Shown: positions 1 through 12,360, counted from the first letter of the stretch. The stretch is DNA of 64,000 bases from Oscarella lobularis (GCF_947507565.1 NC_089188.1:682001-746000); one strand, 5' to 3'. Translations and numbers: made by a program. The notes: a model not told the origin generated them from the letters alone.

Positions 1-1448
1 ACTATATCAGAAGTGTCAATTTTTAAGAAAGGTTCTGGTACACTCTCCATCCACGTGTAAGAAAAAAAGGTCGCCAGGTTTGATTCAAAACAATCCACAA
101 CTCTCCCCGTGTTCACCATTCCTCTGACACTGGAGCGCGTTGGCATATAGTGTATAGGCTCCGTTGGCAAAGAAATACTAGGCACACTTGTGTGGATATC
201 AGCTAGACAAGTGGCCATATGGATGGCAGTTGAAGTCTGTCCAGACGTTGGCCGCGGGATGGTATGAATTGTGTGGTAGTCGTCAATCATCAAAAGAACA
301 CACTGTTTTTGTGTTCTAGCATTTTCAATGAGCTGGTCAGCTATCATTTTGTTGTCGATGCTCAATGCTTTCTTGAATCTTCTAATAGTCTTTGGATGGC
401 CGCAAATGCCAAGAGCTCGACCACATTCCAAGGCCAAATTGGAGCATCCCGACAGTGACAGGTGCAGTCCAACGTCGTTTGCAAGAACTGTGTTTCTCTA
501 GATCAAACATTCGTTTATATAAATTTGTATACATAATACACAGAACTGCACCTGGTTGCAAAAATAGGCGTATCGATGTAATTCGGCAACAACTCGCTGC
601 TGCCGTAAGTCTTCTCTTTTGTCACTTTGCGCGTAGTCTCCCTGCAGGGCACTGTCGACCATTTCGAACAACCCTGGAGCATGGTTTTCAGCAAAGGCTT
701 TCATTGCGTCTACGCTGTAAAGTTTGGAAGTGCCTTCAGTACTGTTGTGCTCTGATAACGCTCTTTGAAATCGCCTAACAAGTTGAGGAAAATAGCCTAA
801 ATTATCATGGTCACGTGAAAGTAGTTAACATTATTTATTTGAGTACCGTTTTTCTCCGATCGCAGCCTTTCTGTCTCCCTCCTTAGCAGCTGATTTTCGT
901 CTTCTAGGCTCCTCAATTGTCTTTCCATGTCAATAAGTCGTTCGTTTACGTCCTCGGCGGGAGCATTCTGCGTTTTCATGCCAAATGTGAATAGATTGTT
1001 TGCTTATCTTTAGGCTTACTCGTGCTGGCTGCAAAAGAGCTTCATTGGATAGCCGAGAAACGTCCAAAGGCGCGACGGCAGCTACTCTTTTAGCCGGAGA
1101 TTGGTAAAAAGAGTGATCGATCACTTCGGGAAGAGAGTCTGCTTCGACGAAGTGCTTCGCGCACAGGTAAGCCGCAACCTCGTGAGTAACGTCGTTGAGA
1201 ACGGAAAGAAGGCGTTCTGGACACGCCCGAAGGCCCCCGGAACAGCGATCGCGATCGGTTACTATGGCACATCGATGGTGCTGTTTCGATAGCGCTTCCG
1301 CGTGGCGAAGGCACAACGAAACTGGCTCAAGGAATCCACGCTGACGAGCGTCCTTTTCAGAATAGCAGCGGATGACCCCGAAGCAAGGCGTCGCTAGCGA
1401 GTTTTCACGGCTTGGATCGTGGTGGCACACGACTTGTGCAGAAGACAT
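1..1448 (-). CDS. Zinc-binding/coiled-coil gene family member, copy A (runs off the left edge)
   Basis: The product name is unknown to me. Four exons can be read. The first (1448-1020) has a Cys/His-rich N-terminus with pairs such as CLRH and YLCAKH that look zinc-binding, and ends at a GTAAGC donor. The second (about 967-850) is a heptad-rich coiled coil. The third (about 780-510) contains MKAFAENHAPGLFEMV and ends RYAYFCNQ before a GTGCAG donor. The fourth (480 to the edge) contains SGCSNLALECGRALGICGHP, then a hydrophobic strand ending in two Asp (LLMIDDYHTIH) and a THR/SER-rich HMATCLADIH block. A diverged paralogue lies at 40740-42075 with the same exon order, which shows these are real exons. 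The LMIDDY motif is reminiscent of catalytic Asp strands in transposase-derived proteins such as those labelled DUF6589, but that is inference. The gene is intact as far as seen. Confidence 0.6.
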
Positions 1449-2214
1449 GAGTAAAGGTACGCCAGACAGGTGATCGATTCCACCCGCCTTCTGAAAATGC
1501 CTTTCGCGGGTTTTCTTACGACGCGAAATGTTATTAGAACGGCGCGAAAGCGATTAGGACACTATGTTTGTGTCAAGAGAAGGCGGCAGCGAATTTGCGG
1601 CCCCGTTCGCTCTGTTTTAGATCATCGCGAACTCTTTCGACGCGTTTTGTGAAAATAGCACCCCCTTAGAAAAAAATAGCCCCCTTCCCATTCAAAAGAT
1701 CCTTTATCTGGGCAGCGTTTAGAGGCGGTCGCGACCTTATCAGATAAGGTAGTAGCTTATCACAAGATGTTTCTCTTAACATGTCGACATTGACGCGAAA
1801 TCCGCGTTTTTTATTGGCTCCCGCCTAAATGTTTACGCACATGCGCAGTGAAAGTCTCCCCTGCTAGGTAGGACTAATGTTGAATTCATGGCGCCGCAAC
1901 TTGCAGCCCCTGCCTGCCGCTAAATCAAAAATTAATATTCAGAAGAAGGGAAATACTAATCTGTAATGTTTCATGTAATAAGTGTCTGGCTAATGTGAAA
2001 ATCGTTTCTGGTAGTGGAGGTAAAAAAGTTTAAAAACAGACAGAAGAAAAGAACGACCACTAAGGTATATATATGTACATACGATATGTATATGTGTGTG
2101 TGTGCGCTTGCTTGCTTGCCTATATGTGTGCGCAGGCAAAGAATTTACAATGTAACAGAGCGTGCTTGGAGAAGTCTAAGAATCTGTTAATAATTGAGAT
2201 GACTAGCTTGAAGG
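1449..2214. other. Intergenic region
   Basis: No open frame longer than about 60 codons looks coding. There is a short TATATATG/TGTGTG simple stretch near 2066-2105. The stretch would carry the promoter of the leftward gene (start near 1448) and the 3' end of the leftward CARD-GREB1-like gene (stop at 2215). Confidence 0.4.
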
Positions 2215-5200
2215 CTAATCTATTTCAATCTTGATGATTTTTTTCTGGTGATGTGAAGCACGTTCATCTTCTTGCAACGAGAGAAAGCTTCGTTTTCGCT
2301 CAGGATTTTTTGTAAAGTCACCTTCACTGCTGAAAATAACAACCACAACACTGTAAGGACTTTCGGGTTCGTGAACACAAGTCCAATACACATCGCACTG
2401 AGAAACTCTAATGTCACATTTGCGAAGAAACTTAATTATTCTTTTCTTCGTCGTCAAATTCAAGGTAGAAGCGAGACCAATTGGCATAGCCCAGGCAAAG
2501 TCTATAGTAGACCCCCTTTGACCAATAATACGTTCTAGATCTAGTTGAAGGAAAAGACCAACTGAATCTGGCCATTTCGTTACAATTTTGTTGTCAACAA
2601 ACGACAGCAAAAGGAACAGGTCTGATGGTTCCTCTGAACTGTTTTTTTGCTCAACGCTAAATTTCTTAAAAGCGTCTTTTACCGTTCTCAAATTTTCCGA
2701 CGACATGGGTTTCACCATGTCTTTTTCGTAGCACGGTGGAAAAACCACGTACTCGCATTTCAAATATTCAAGGTGTTGGTAAAGTAATTCTTTTAGTGAC
2801 AAAGTCGAATTGGGACTGCAGCGGCACTCAAACAGCGGCAATTCTGCCTCTCTAATAGAACCCGAGGAAACTGCTGACATTTCACTTTTTGGCGACGGTA
2901 AAATCAAGGCATCAGAAATTTTTTCCTGCTTTAGCTCCGTAAAAGGGTCTACGCTAAGCGGTAAAAGAGCCATTCTAGAAGTATCGGCCCTCGCAGAAGA
3001 ATCGCCAAACTTTTTAAAGTTTTGTTCCAGCTCCCCACTGTCTTCTTGGAGCTCTTCCTTGTTCACTTCGAGCTCTTCTCTGACGTCTTCTCTTTTTACT
3101 TCTCTGAGGTCTTTTGTGTCCTCTTTGCGCTCTTCTCTTTTTTGCTCCGTAGACTGTTTAACGTCTGATGACGGATATTTTATGGACCCTTCGATGAGCG
3201 CTTTAACAAACACAAATCGACCGTATTTGCAGCACAACAGTTGTTTTGCATCACAGTCATCGCAAAACATGACATCTGCCAAGAAGGGAGCTGGCATGAA
3301 AAAAACATCCTTTTCAACAGTTGCTTTCACGTTCAATAAGTAGAGAGCACCAAGTCTTCCGTGACGAAAAGGTGGACGCCTGTATCCTAGACGATCAAAC
3401 TTCATGCCCAGCACACCGTACTTATCTGGTTGACCGGAATAATCAACAACTCTTGTGCAAAGAGAAGTTTGCAGCTCTTCTGGTAATTCTGCCCTAGGAT
3501 CAAACTGATTCCAGAGGTGAGAAAGAATTGTCGTCAAATAGGTTTTTTTCATCTTTATTTGGGGTCCATTTATATCAGCAAAGTCAACGCAATAGAGCGA
3601 TGAAACGTTGTCGTCCATGTGAAACGCAAACGACAAACCGAGCGCATGAGCAAACAGCTGCATGAAAAGACGACTAAATCCGATCCTGTTTATGTCATCT
3701 GTCACGTAATCAAAACTGTAGTCTAGCTGCTTCCGTAGCGCTAGTGGCAACAAGAAACGTCTTGGCAACTGAACAATAACATGAAATCGTCCCCAAATGT
3801 TTTGATATGCTTGAAACTCACTTTCACGAACAACCAACGCAAACAGAGGTATAAACGTTGATCCTCTTTCGATCAGGTGTGAGAAATTTAACAATGCTCG
3901 ACGAGCTCGATTGTATGTAGGAATGAAAACCCATTTGAAGTCACAGAGAGCTTGAAGATTATCATTCTGTAAAAAAACTCTGAAAGATTTGAAAGAACTT
4001 CCTCCCGGAACTGAAATTAGTACTTCGTTAATTTCAAAAATCTTCAACGCATCTAGCTTGAGGCTTTTTGTAGTGACGTCAAAGTGAGACTCCTTTCTTG
4101 CTGGGAGACAGACAAAACAATTTCGAGAGGCGTGATATTCAGAATAGCTTTTGACATGGTTCGTTTCTTCCTCCCACTCAACAACAAAATTGTTTCGTCT
4201 TCCACGTGGATTAACATCAGGCGTGTCTCTTCCAATCTTTCTCGGATTAAATTTATTCAAAATCTTTTTAACTAGTTCCGAACGTTTTTCCCTTGGCGTA
4301 TAATGTAAAAGTGGTTCGTACTTTGACTGGGAGAGTTCATAGTCCAAACGACGCGCTTTCTCCCAGTTAAAATTAACATGATGAGGATAAATCCAATCCT
4401 TTTCATGAAACACTGCCTGGCCTTCACTTTCTTTTTCGTCCATCTTGGCCTCGTTATCAAAGTCTCCACAGTTAATTAGTTCTGAATCTTCATCTCGACA
4501 GATTTTACTCCTTAATTCTTCAATAAACCTCAAGTAAGTGCCTGTTTTACCTATTTGGGGTTCCGCCTGAAGTAAAAGGCGGTTTTCCGGAACGCGTTTA
4601 GGTTCATGCTCGTGATCGCAACTAGTAGGTCCAGCTTCATAACCCAGCCAGCGAACGCGAAATGGCAGATCGGGTTTCTCTTCGTCCCAGTTCTTCTTGT
4701 CTTTAGTCTTAATCATTTTTGTATCAGGATTCATTTTGATTGCAGTGAAAGAGGCACAGGTATTGAAGTGATTTTTAAGTTTCTTGTACAGTTTTTGTCC
4801 TACTATCGCAAAGGGCTCGTTCACTGCCTCGCTTCGGTCAACGTACCGACAAAGCCTTCCAAGTTCCTGCATCATTTGCGTAATTGTCACCGTCGCTGTT
4901 TCGGTGTGAAACAATCTTAAGTCCATGCAATTCAAAGTGTGGGGAAAGGTGTCCCCCATTCGCGCTTTCTTCACAAGAATTAACAAGCAGGGAAATGACT
5001 CTAAGTCCATGTAAGTCCTAAAGTGGCGATGCTGATGTTTACACAACTCACATTCAAGTGCATCTTTAACCACTGGCGTAAAACATGAACAAGAGCAGTC
5101 ACCTTGAGCTTTGCAGCTGCCAAGCTGAGATTGCCTTTTGAACTCGTCAACTCCAAATGAATATTTCACTTCAGCGTTAATCTCCCTACTTCCAAAGTCA

Positions 5201-8007
5201 CAAATGACAAAAAACGATTGAAACTTTCCGCCAACTGCGCTATCTTTTACAAGAGACAACGCTGATCTAATAATTGAAGCAGTCTTCTCTCCCATTTTTT
5301 TAGACTTGACGCGAGCAATTTTAATAGACGGCTTTTGCAAAATAAGCTCGTGCAAAATGCTGAGAGTTGGAATGCAAAATAGTACATGATTGAAAAGATC
5401 GGGCCGCTCGTAATGGTGATGAACTACTTTTGTCTTAGTAGAATCATGATGTACAGATGAAAGAAAAACGCTTTCACAAAAGATGTCTAAACCCGATTCG
5501 AGTTGCTTTGTCATGGTTTCTTTCCGTATGTTGAAGAGGTGGGAGAATAATGTGTCTCCAGCTTCAACAGCAAAAGTTTTACAAAACTCTTCGAAAGCTG
5601 AAGCCTCTTCTTCACCGCTAAGTTCTTGCTTGAATTTATCAAGAAAATTAGCAAATGAGTCTCTGGCTCGTATTAAAGAAGTCTCTAAAACCATTTCGGT
5701 TTTTTCTGAGAAAAGCCAAAGCAGAAGGAAAGCGTATTCCCAAGCGAGAACAACGTCCAAATCAGCTTCTTTAGTCTTAAAGTAAGGTAGTTTACCCAAT
5801 TTTCTCAAAACTTTTGCGAATCTTTCGTCATTTTTGATGAGCCGCTTTTTAGCATCTTCTCTCATTATGCTGTTCATGTAGTAGTTTAAGGAGAGGTACC
5901 GTTTGGGAATATCAACCATCTGTCCGCCAGCTTCTTCCTCTTGTATTCCGACAACATCAAATTGGAAGGCACAATTTCGCGGAAGCTTTCGAACTCTGTG
6001 AACAGACAGTTGTTCAACACCACTTGCTTGACTAATCTTGTAAATCCCACTTTCGACGTTTTTCTCTGCTTTAAGATAGATACCACTTGCTGTTGAGGCG
6101 GCTCTTAGTGAAACAATGCCCATTCCCGAATCCAAAACAGCTTCGAAGTCAAAACAGTGCTTCGACATAGAATCAATGTTCTCTCTCGCAACTGCAATTA
6201 AGTCTGAATGAGATTTTCCGCGGCTCGTAGCTCCCGAGGTCAATCCAAAAATTCTACCAATTGCGCCAGTTTTATAGTCGTATTCAAACAACCGAACAAT
6301 TTGCCCTGAACTAGATTGCGATCCGTCAATGAAAATCAAACTTTTACTTGAGGAAGATGCTACTACTTCTCCATCAAGAACACCAACGCAACATTCACCA
6401 TTTATAGTTGAAAGACGAACGGCACAGCCTTTTCGAAACTGCTCCAAAGCCAATTCTGCCCAATGAACAACATGACGTTCTTTCTCCGTTTTAGACCCCT
6501 GGTCTTGATAATATACTTGAGGAATCCGAGAATTTGTAGTGAGCAAATTAAACGGCGTAGCAGATACTTGAAGAACGACAACGTCCTTATGTTGGCTCCA
6601 TGTATTAACAAATTTATGAAATGCCTTTTGGGTCTTCTTCTCCTGAGGGTTTTTGCCCTCCGTCTCTTTGTCTTTCACAGTTCCCCAATGGCTCTCATCA
6701 GCTACAACAAGAAAAAGAGTTCTACCCGAATCCGATTCGTTTTTGTCAGCCTCTTCAACGTTCTTCCTAAACTTTTCAACCAATTTTTCTTCCTTATCCG
6801 CGAGCTGATATTTTAAAATACGCTCTTCTCCATAACGTTCCCTGTCTTTCCCAGCAAGTGAAAGAGGAACAATACCAGCATCTGGATGAAGCAGACGCTT
6901 TAGCGTTTGGTTTCGCAAAGAATTAAATTTTGCAGTAAAAATCAGAAATTCAAAATTGGTGTAGACGTCGGATAAATTTGTTAACTTCTTGAAGTGAGTT
7001 TGAAGTATTTGCCTAAGCCGACACAGTAACACATTTGCCATCAGCTTTTGGTCAGGATAGTAAAGTATTTGGTTCTAGAATGTTATGCCGTCAGATAGAA
7101 TAAGATAGGAATTATGAGTGCTTACTTCAATGACGAGTCTCCATGATGGCCAACTTCCAACATGAAAAACAACTGAAGTCACCTCTGGTAGAAGTCGGTG
7201 AAAATCGGCCTTCAGAACAGATTGCCTGTCCCTGTCTCCAAACAGCATAATAAGAGAGAGAACAGCTTCAACGGGAATTTCAACAACAACATATGCACTG
7301 TTGTCCGGTCCTGTTTCACGAATTTCTATTTGATTTCGAGAAACACTAAAGCAGGCGCTGAGAACGTCTAAAAGAAAACATCCTTTTTCTCTAACTTCAG
7401 AAACAGTGATGCCATGTAGTATTAAAAGAACATTATTTCTTTGCTGAAGAACAAGAGCTTGATTGCTGTCTGCGCTTTCTGCAGATGCGTGGCTTTCCTC
7501 CTCAGTGCAGTAAACGCGTAGTTCAGCTTGCAGATCAGCTCTTGCCGTTGCAGCAAGATTTGGCCTGTAGCGGGCGACCAAATCGGAAAATTCAGACCCG
7601 AAGTGCAAACTAATTCGATTGCGAAAGTTCACAGGATAATCTGTCGGTGAACGTACTCTGGAGGGCGTGGCCGGACCGATTGTGGAAGACAACCTATTGA
7701 GTATTTCAACAGCTTTTGCACAGCTTTCGCAACTCCGAAGTATTTCCATAAACGTATAGAAGTCTCTTTCGGGTCTTTTGAAAAGGTATTCGGTCAAAAG
7801 AATCCTCGCTTGCTCCTCCTGCACCTCCGAGGAAAGTCGCAGCTTTTCAAAGTCTTCCTTGGAAAGCAATTCTCTTGCATAGAGCGAATCAAGAATGCAG
7901 ACCGGCCGAAGGCAGTCGACCAGCTCTGAAAAAACCGGACGAACACGCGTATTCCAAACATTGCTTGAATTTTCGCTTTGCATCGACAAACCGCGGTCTG
8001 ATGACAT
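2215..8007 (-). CDS. CARD + permuted SF2 helicase + GREB1/TAGT-type glycosyltransferase protein
   Basis: Two exons. Exon 1 is 8007-7126 and ends ATTGAA before GTAAGC. A 51-nt intron ends TTCTAG, and exon 2 (7074-2215) continues in phase (NQILYYPDQKLMANV). The joined product is about 1913 residues, close to the length of vertebrate GREB1 (about 1950). Residues ~22-105 form a CARD (CILDSLYARELLSKEDFEKL, then EEQARILLTEYL and FMEILRSC). Residues ~195-290 are an alpha/beta segment, possibly TRADD-N-like. The helicase motif II VVADESHWG (~res 419, bases ~6682-6705) and motif III SATPF come before the Walker A motif AEPQIGKTGT (~res 1134, bases 4538-4560), so the SF2 core is circularly permuted, as described for GREB1. 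A Cys/His cluster (CSCSCF, CELCKHQH) sits between. The C-terminal third has FIPTYNRARRALL (~res 1342) and HMDDN (~res 1447), typical of the TET/JBP-associated glycosyltransferase family. A charged K/E spacer (~res 1590-1640) follows. Known: GREB1 is reported to glycosylate proteins. Inferred: an innate-immune or stress effector recruited by CARD contacts. Confidence 0.8.
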
Positions 8008-8368
8008 GTGGAATGGGAATCAAAATAGACGACTTTGCGGAAAGAAGAGTAACGGCAACGCCCTTGTTGACAAATTAAAGGAGCATGCGCTTTCGCAACT
8101 TTCATTTTCACCATGCATGCAAGCATGGGGCGCGCCTCGGCGTAGGCAGAGCTATAAAGAAATATTTATTTATAGTTCTGGGCGTAGGATCACCAGTTTT
8201 CTTCTGCATGAATTACCTCCATGCTGTCATATACTGATTCAATAAGTTTCTTCTCCATTTAACAACTGTTTCTTCATTTATTCAATCTTCGCAGAGCAAT
8301 GCCTAACGTGACGTATTGCTAGAATAATGAAAAGGACAATGACATACGACGAAGTACCTGTATACAAA

Positions 8369-8742
8369 TTATTTCGAAAAATACTCCTGACTTTCGATTT
8401 GCCTAATCCCTTCTCTCTCATCAGACGGATTCATTTTCACTTCGACCATTATTCCGCATCTCTTCGAGTGCACGACAAAGTGAGGCCGCACGCCTTCTTC
8501 TAGAGCGAGAGCAGGATGCACCTCGAGGCACCCGTGAGAAAGTTTCATTAGCAAACGCAAAGATATATCGAGAGAGAAGATAAATATAGCTCAACAACGT
8601 TATAAGCCGGCTGGTGGAATCCCTCATCTTCAAAGATACTAGATCGCATGTTCTCCAAAACAGAACCCATATGACGAGCCCATTGAAAAACATCTTGGTT
8701 TTCGAGCGCTTCCGTTGTCTGGTAAAGCATTGAACTTTGCAT
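8369..8742 (-). pseudogene. Possible PD-(D/E)XK nuclease-like fragment
   Basis: Two minus-strand reading frames abut with a shift of one base near 8565. The first (8742 down) reads ENQDVFQWARHMGSVLENMR. The second reads MKLSHGCLEVHPALALEEGV, then RPHFVVHSKRCGIMVEVKMN and ends REGIRQIESQEYFSK. The strand RPHFVV...GIMVEVK followed by an amphipathic helix resembles the D...ExK core and following helix of restriction-type PD-(D/E)XK nucleases. No upstream or downstream exons were convincing, so it may be a broken or partial copy. Assignment is by pattern only. It lies just upstream of the CARD-GREB1 gene and downstream of the S8 protease. Confidence 0.3.
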
Positions 8743-8868
8743 GATTCTGAAATAGACGATAGATTAGAGAAGCAATTATAGCTATCGTACAAAATAACAG
8801 TAAACGATAATCGTCACAAGGGTAACCGTCGTGGGGTCTAAGCTTAGACTTGTTCGCTGAAGGTTTAG

Positions 8869-11637
8869 CTAGGGCTTTACGTTAAAATTTAGAATAGCGG
8901 TAAATTCGTTTTTTGAAGAACTCACAACGTCGTTCAAATATTCTAAACCCTGCAAATGATAATTTTCTAGACTAATACCTAGATCAGGCCAGATATGAGT
9001 TTATTTTAGGAGAAAGATCGTTCCAAACCTGTTCGTTGCTTGAATGGAAGGTCAACCAGTCAAAGAATTACCTGCATAGAAACAGAAAAAAAACATTTAT
9101 ATCTAATCAACAGAATTCCAAACGCAGTGCACAAATAGACAACAAACGACAAAGCCAAAATACTGAGTAGAGTAAGCTAATAATGAGCATGTTAAATAAT
9201 TCGCCCATTCTCAATAACAGCCCTCATGAACAAGAAGATTCACTGTATTTGGAGGCCATGATGAATGTCCCATTGGTGGTTTCAATATATCCCTGCTAGC
9301 TCTTCTGTTCATTAATTGAAACGCGACGCTAAAAAAATTTGACAATGGATGCGCGAGCTTACCGTAAGAGATACTGCTTCAATTGAGACGGCGTTTGACG
9401 TGGATTCTCACTCAGAAGCTTGGCAAGTATTCCTGACTGCAAAAAGTAAATTACTGTTACATTTGAAAACGTTTTAGGCCTTCTTACCACTAGAGCTGTT
9501 CCAAAAGATGTACCTTTAATTAAGAGTGATTAAAAATTCAACTTTTATTGAATGCATTATACGTACCAGAGTCTGTCTTCGTGGATGATGGATTGGTGGT
9601 ACCGGCTCCTAGTATATCTTGACTCTGGGGAAAAACTTCAAAGATACCTGATAACAGTATAATAGTACTGCTAATTACTGGAGCGAATACATCAACGCAA
9701 GCTCCAAAATTTGACTGAACTTTGGGTGTAACCATAAACCTGTCATTTATGTCAGAACCTGACACTGTAATGCTAAAATCGGCAATTACCGATTGACTGA
9801 ACTGACTAGTTAGTAGTATCATTTACGTCTCTGCAACTTTAGCTGGAGACGTCTTGCAAGCGTCTTCACCTTCGTTTCCAGTCGACGTAACAAAAACAAC
9901 ACCCTGTATAGTTATAAAAAAAGATTATCAAAGAAAAAAGCAATGAATTAGAAGCCCCTACATCACTAACAGCCGCACTTGCCGCATGATCAATAAGATC
10001 ATTGCTTGGAACACCAATGGAAAAGCTTAGGCATAAAGTTTCGATGGCAATTCTTTATCACGTACTTTCCCTTACGCACTTTAAAATAACGGTGCTTCTT
10101 TTATACCGTGTTTGGCTGGCGACCCACTGAATAGACTCCACAAGTTTTCTTATATGACACAAAATGAAACCAGGGGAAACACTATTGCTTTATTCTTAAT
10201 TATTTACCCAGTAGTAGCATATCCATCATCGTCAAGCACTCTTACAGCAGCCACTCTAGCCTTTTTAGCTTCTCCGTACTTCTTTCCAATGATAAAGCGC
10301 TAAAAAAACAATTCAATAAAAGGCTCTATTTCAACGGAAAAGAAGGCGCACAGGCCACTAAAGTTCCATGACCGACTTCGTCCGGTTTTCGAACATTGAT
10401 ATAGTCTTTAACCTTTATAACGTCGAGCTATTTTTTAGTCAAACAACCGTTTACGCATAAGTACAATTTTAGCTCTTCCTTCAAAGTCGCGGTGAGATGC
10501 ATACACTCCACTACAGCAACAATGATTATATTTAGATTGGAACTCTTACTGTACCAATGAAATTACGCACGTATCAATCACGTAAACTTCGACGCCTCGT
10601 CCTTGATAATTTTCTTTGTAAAGAAAGTAAATACAATTGAATAAATTTATAAATCTAATAGATAGTACTTGAGTAAGTGTACTTTCTTGTGTTGTGGAAA
10701 CGCCTTACAGACGTTCTTTCAAGACCCTAGGTACGACGGTTGGTCTAACATTGACGGATAATATTCACGGTTGGCAAGACGTTCATACCCAGTCAGCATC
10801 TGATTGAGTTGTACAGGGACTTCTTCTGCGACGGTGAAAATAACTGTGTATGCCCTGGCTTTCATTTTTTTATCCAACGTTCTAAAACGTAAGATTTCTT
10901 CTGGCATGACATATTGGACGTGCGGGAGTTGGAGAACTCGTTCAAGGGTGCTGAAATTTCGAATAAGGGTACGTTAATTAATAAAAAGCAAGATAAAAGT
11001 TACGCGTTATTCATTATGGCTGAATAAGCCTTGAAATGTTTTCCGATATTGAGCGTTTTCTCAATTTTGGGGTGTTCATCGACGGAATTTTCAAATATTT
11101 TAGACACGTGCTCTAGCTCTGAAAGAAAGAAAGCAAAAGTCGCACTATATAGAAAGTATTACTTAACATTAACGTTAAGAGAGGTTGCCTTCAACCTTAT
11201 TTTTAATTAATTATACGAATTTCGTTAGAAAAAGATGAACCTACTACATGATTTATGCAATGCATGAACTATCTCACAGATGACGCTAATACTGAGCGCT
11301 AGCTGCTCTCATACAATCTCGTTTTTATTAAGAGCCACGCTTCAAAAAACTGGTACTCTCCGGTGATTGCATGTGAGGGCTTAGCGAAACAGATAAACTA
11401 CCTGGCTAGCGCGGTCCCAATGTCGCCTTACGTTGTTCAACGGTGACATGATTGTCAAGGACGACTATATACTTGTTCTTGACTTGTTCGCTTTTCGGTG
11501 CGTGCAAAAACGGCTAAAAAGAAAATTCGAGATAGTCTGTGCCGGTTTCAATATAGCATGATACTAGTACCAGCTCCATCAACTCGAACCAAATGCAACA
11601 AAACACCAACGAACACGGCAAAGCATAACGATTTCAT
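8869..11637 (-). CDS. Secreted subtilisin-like serine protease (peptidase S8, proteinase K type)
   Basis: About 17 small exons separated by mostly 50-100 nt introns; phases agree at most joins. Exon 1 (11637-11571) is a signal peptide, MKSLCFAVFVGVLLHLV. Exons 11513-11432, 11118-11004 and 10950-~10889 give an inhibitor-I9 propeptide (NKYIVVLDNHVTVEQQ ... VQYVMPEE). The catalytic Asp is in VEVYVIDTGVYASHRDFEG (exons 10613-10571 and 10510 on). The His is in DEVGHGTL (10405-10359). Exon 10299-10208 has YGEAKKARVAAVRVLDD, 10148-10107 SIQWVASQT, 10052-9962 LSFSIGVPSN, 9903-9827 TSTGNEGEDACKTSPA, 9805-9679 SNFGACVDVFAP, 9624-9567 ILGAGTT. The catalytic Ser is in SGTSFGTALV, on a 26-nt exon (9513-9488). 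The end is 9436-9363 (SGILAKLLSENPRQTPSQL) and a last exon 8949-8869. A 10-nt microexon near 9030 would be needed for phase at the last join. All triad residues are present, so it should be active after propeptide removal. Exon 5 (about 10840-10720) is the least certain. Confidence 0.85.
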
Positions 11638-11639
11638 CT

Positions 11640-12360
11640 GAAAAAGAGGTTAGCGACTGCTGAGTTGGGGGCAACTCATTCTTTTTTATCTACGCAGGGC
11701 GCGCATGCCTTAGAGTCACATAAACAAGATTTCATTGAAACGGTGCCAAAAACATCAACATAGCGCTATATATTGCTTTGCAATATTGATGTGTATGTGC
11801 AATAACGCCGCATTTGGAATCGACCGTATGCATTATAAGTATTGCTCTATTTCCTTACAAGACTGTTCTGACTGCAATAAGGCTCCCAGTCATGCCATGT
11901 GCTGCGAATGATGACCGGTCTTTAGGACTAACGGTTCATACCGTTCTTGAGGAGATGGACGAACGAGCTTCCGATCGTCAGCACAACAATAGTCAAAGGT
12001 GCAACTTCCTTTCCCGTTTGTACAAAGCAAATCCGTTATTCTCTGAAAACAAATAACGTAGCAGAACGTGCACCGGATGAGTGACATCCTACGCTTTGGA
12101 GAGGTTTTGAGAGCAATAACCTGCATTACTTTCTTCAACAGTCCTACAATGAAAAATCTCTTTAGTGAATGAAAATTGCGATGATGCGATGACTGCAAGT
12201 GTCTATTATACTACTAAAAACAAAAGACCAGAGGAGATGACATATACATATAGGTCATATAGCTTCACATTGAGTACGTCACTTTAGAATAAAGTCTTTT
12301 GAAAACGAATGTATCTCACATAAAAGGAATACTTGAAATAAAACGTACAAAAATGATAAT
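11640..12360. repeat. Gene-poor stretch with a dispersed repeat shared with 21440-21560
   Basis: Bases about 11940-12035 (CTTGAGGAGATG...GTTTGTACAAAGC) match about 21450-21535 in the same orientation with moderate divergence. No coding frame is supported. The rest of the stretch holds nothing I can name. Confidence 0.45.

Noticed and set aside
2810-3343. 177-codon plus-strand frame rich in Ser
   Set aside because: It is the antisense of the K/E-rich spacer of the GREB1-like protein, where the reverse strand is naturally stop-poor.
10555-10613. Apparent loss of the DTG motif in the S8 protease (DTC)
   Set aside because: Reading through the donor gives DTC. Splicing at GTGCGT to the TGTAG acceptor restores DTGVYASH in phase, so there is no anomaly.
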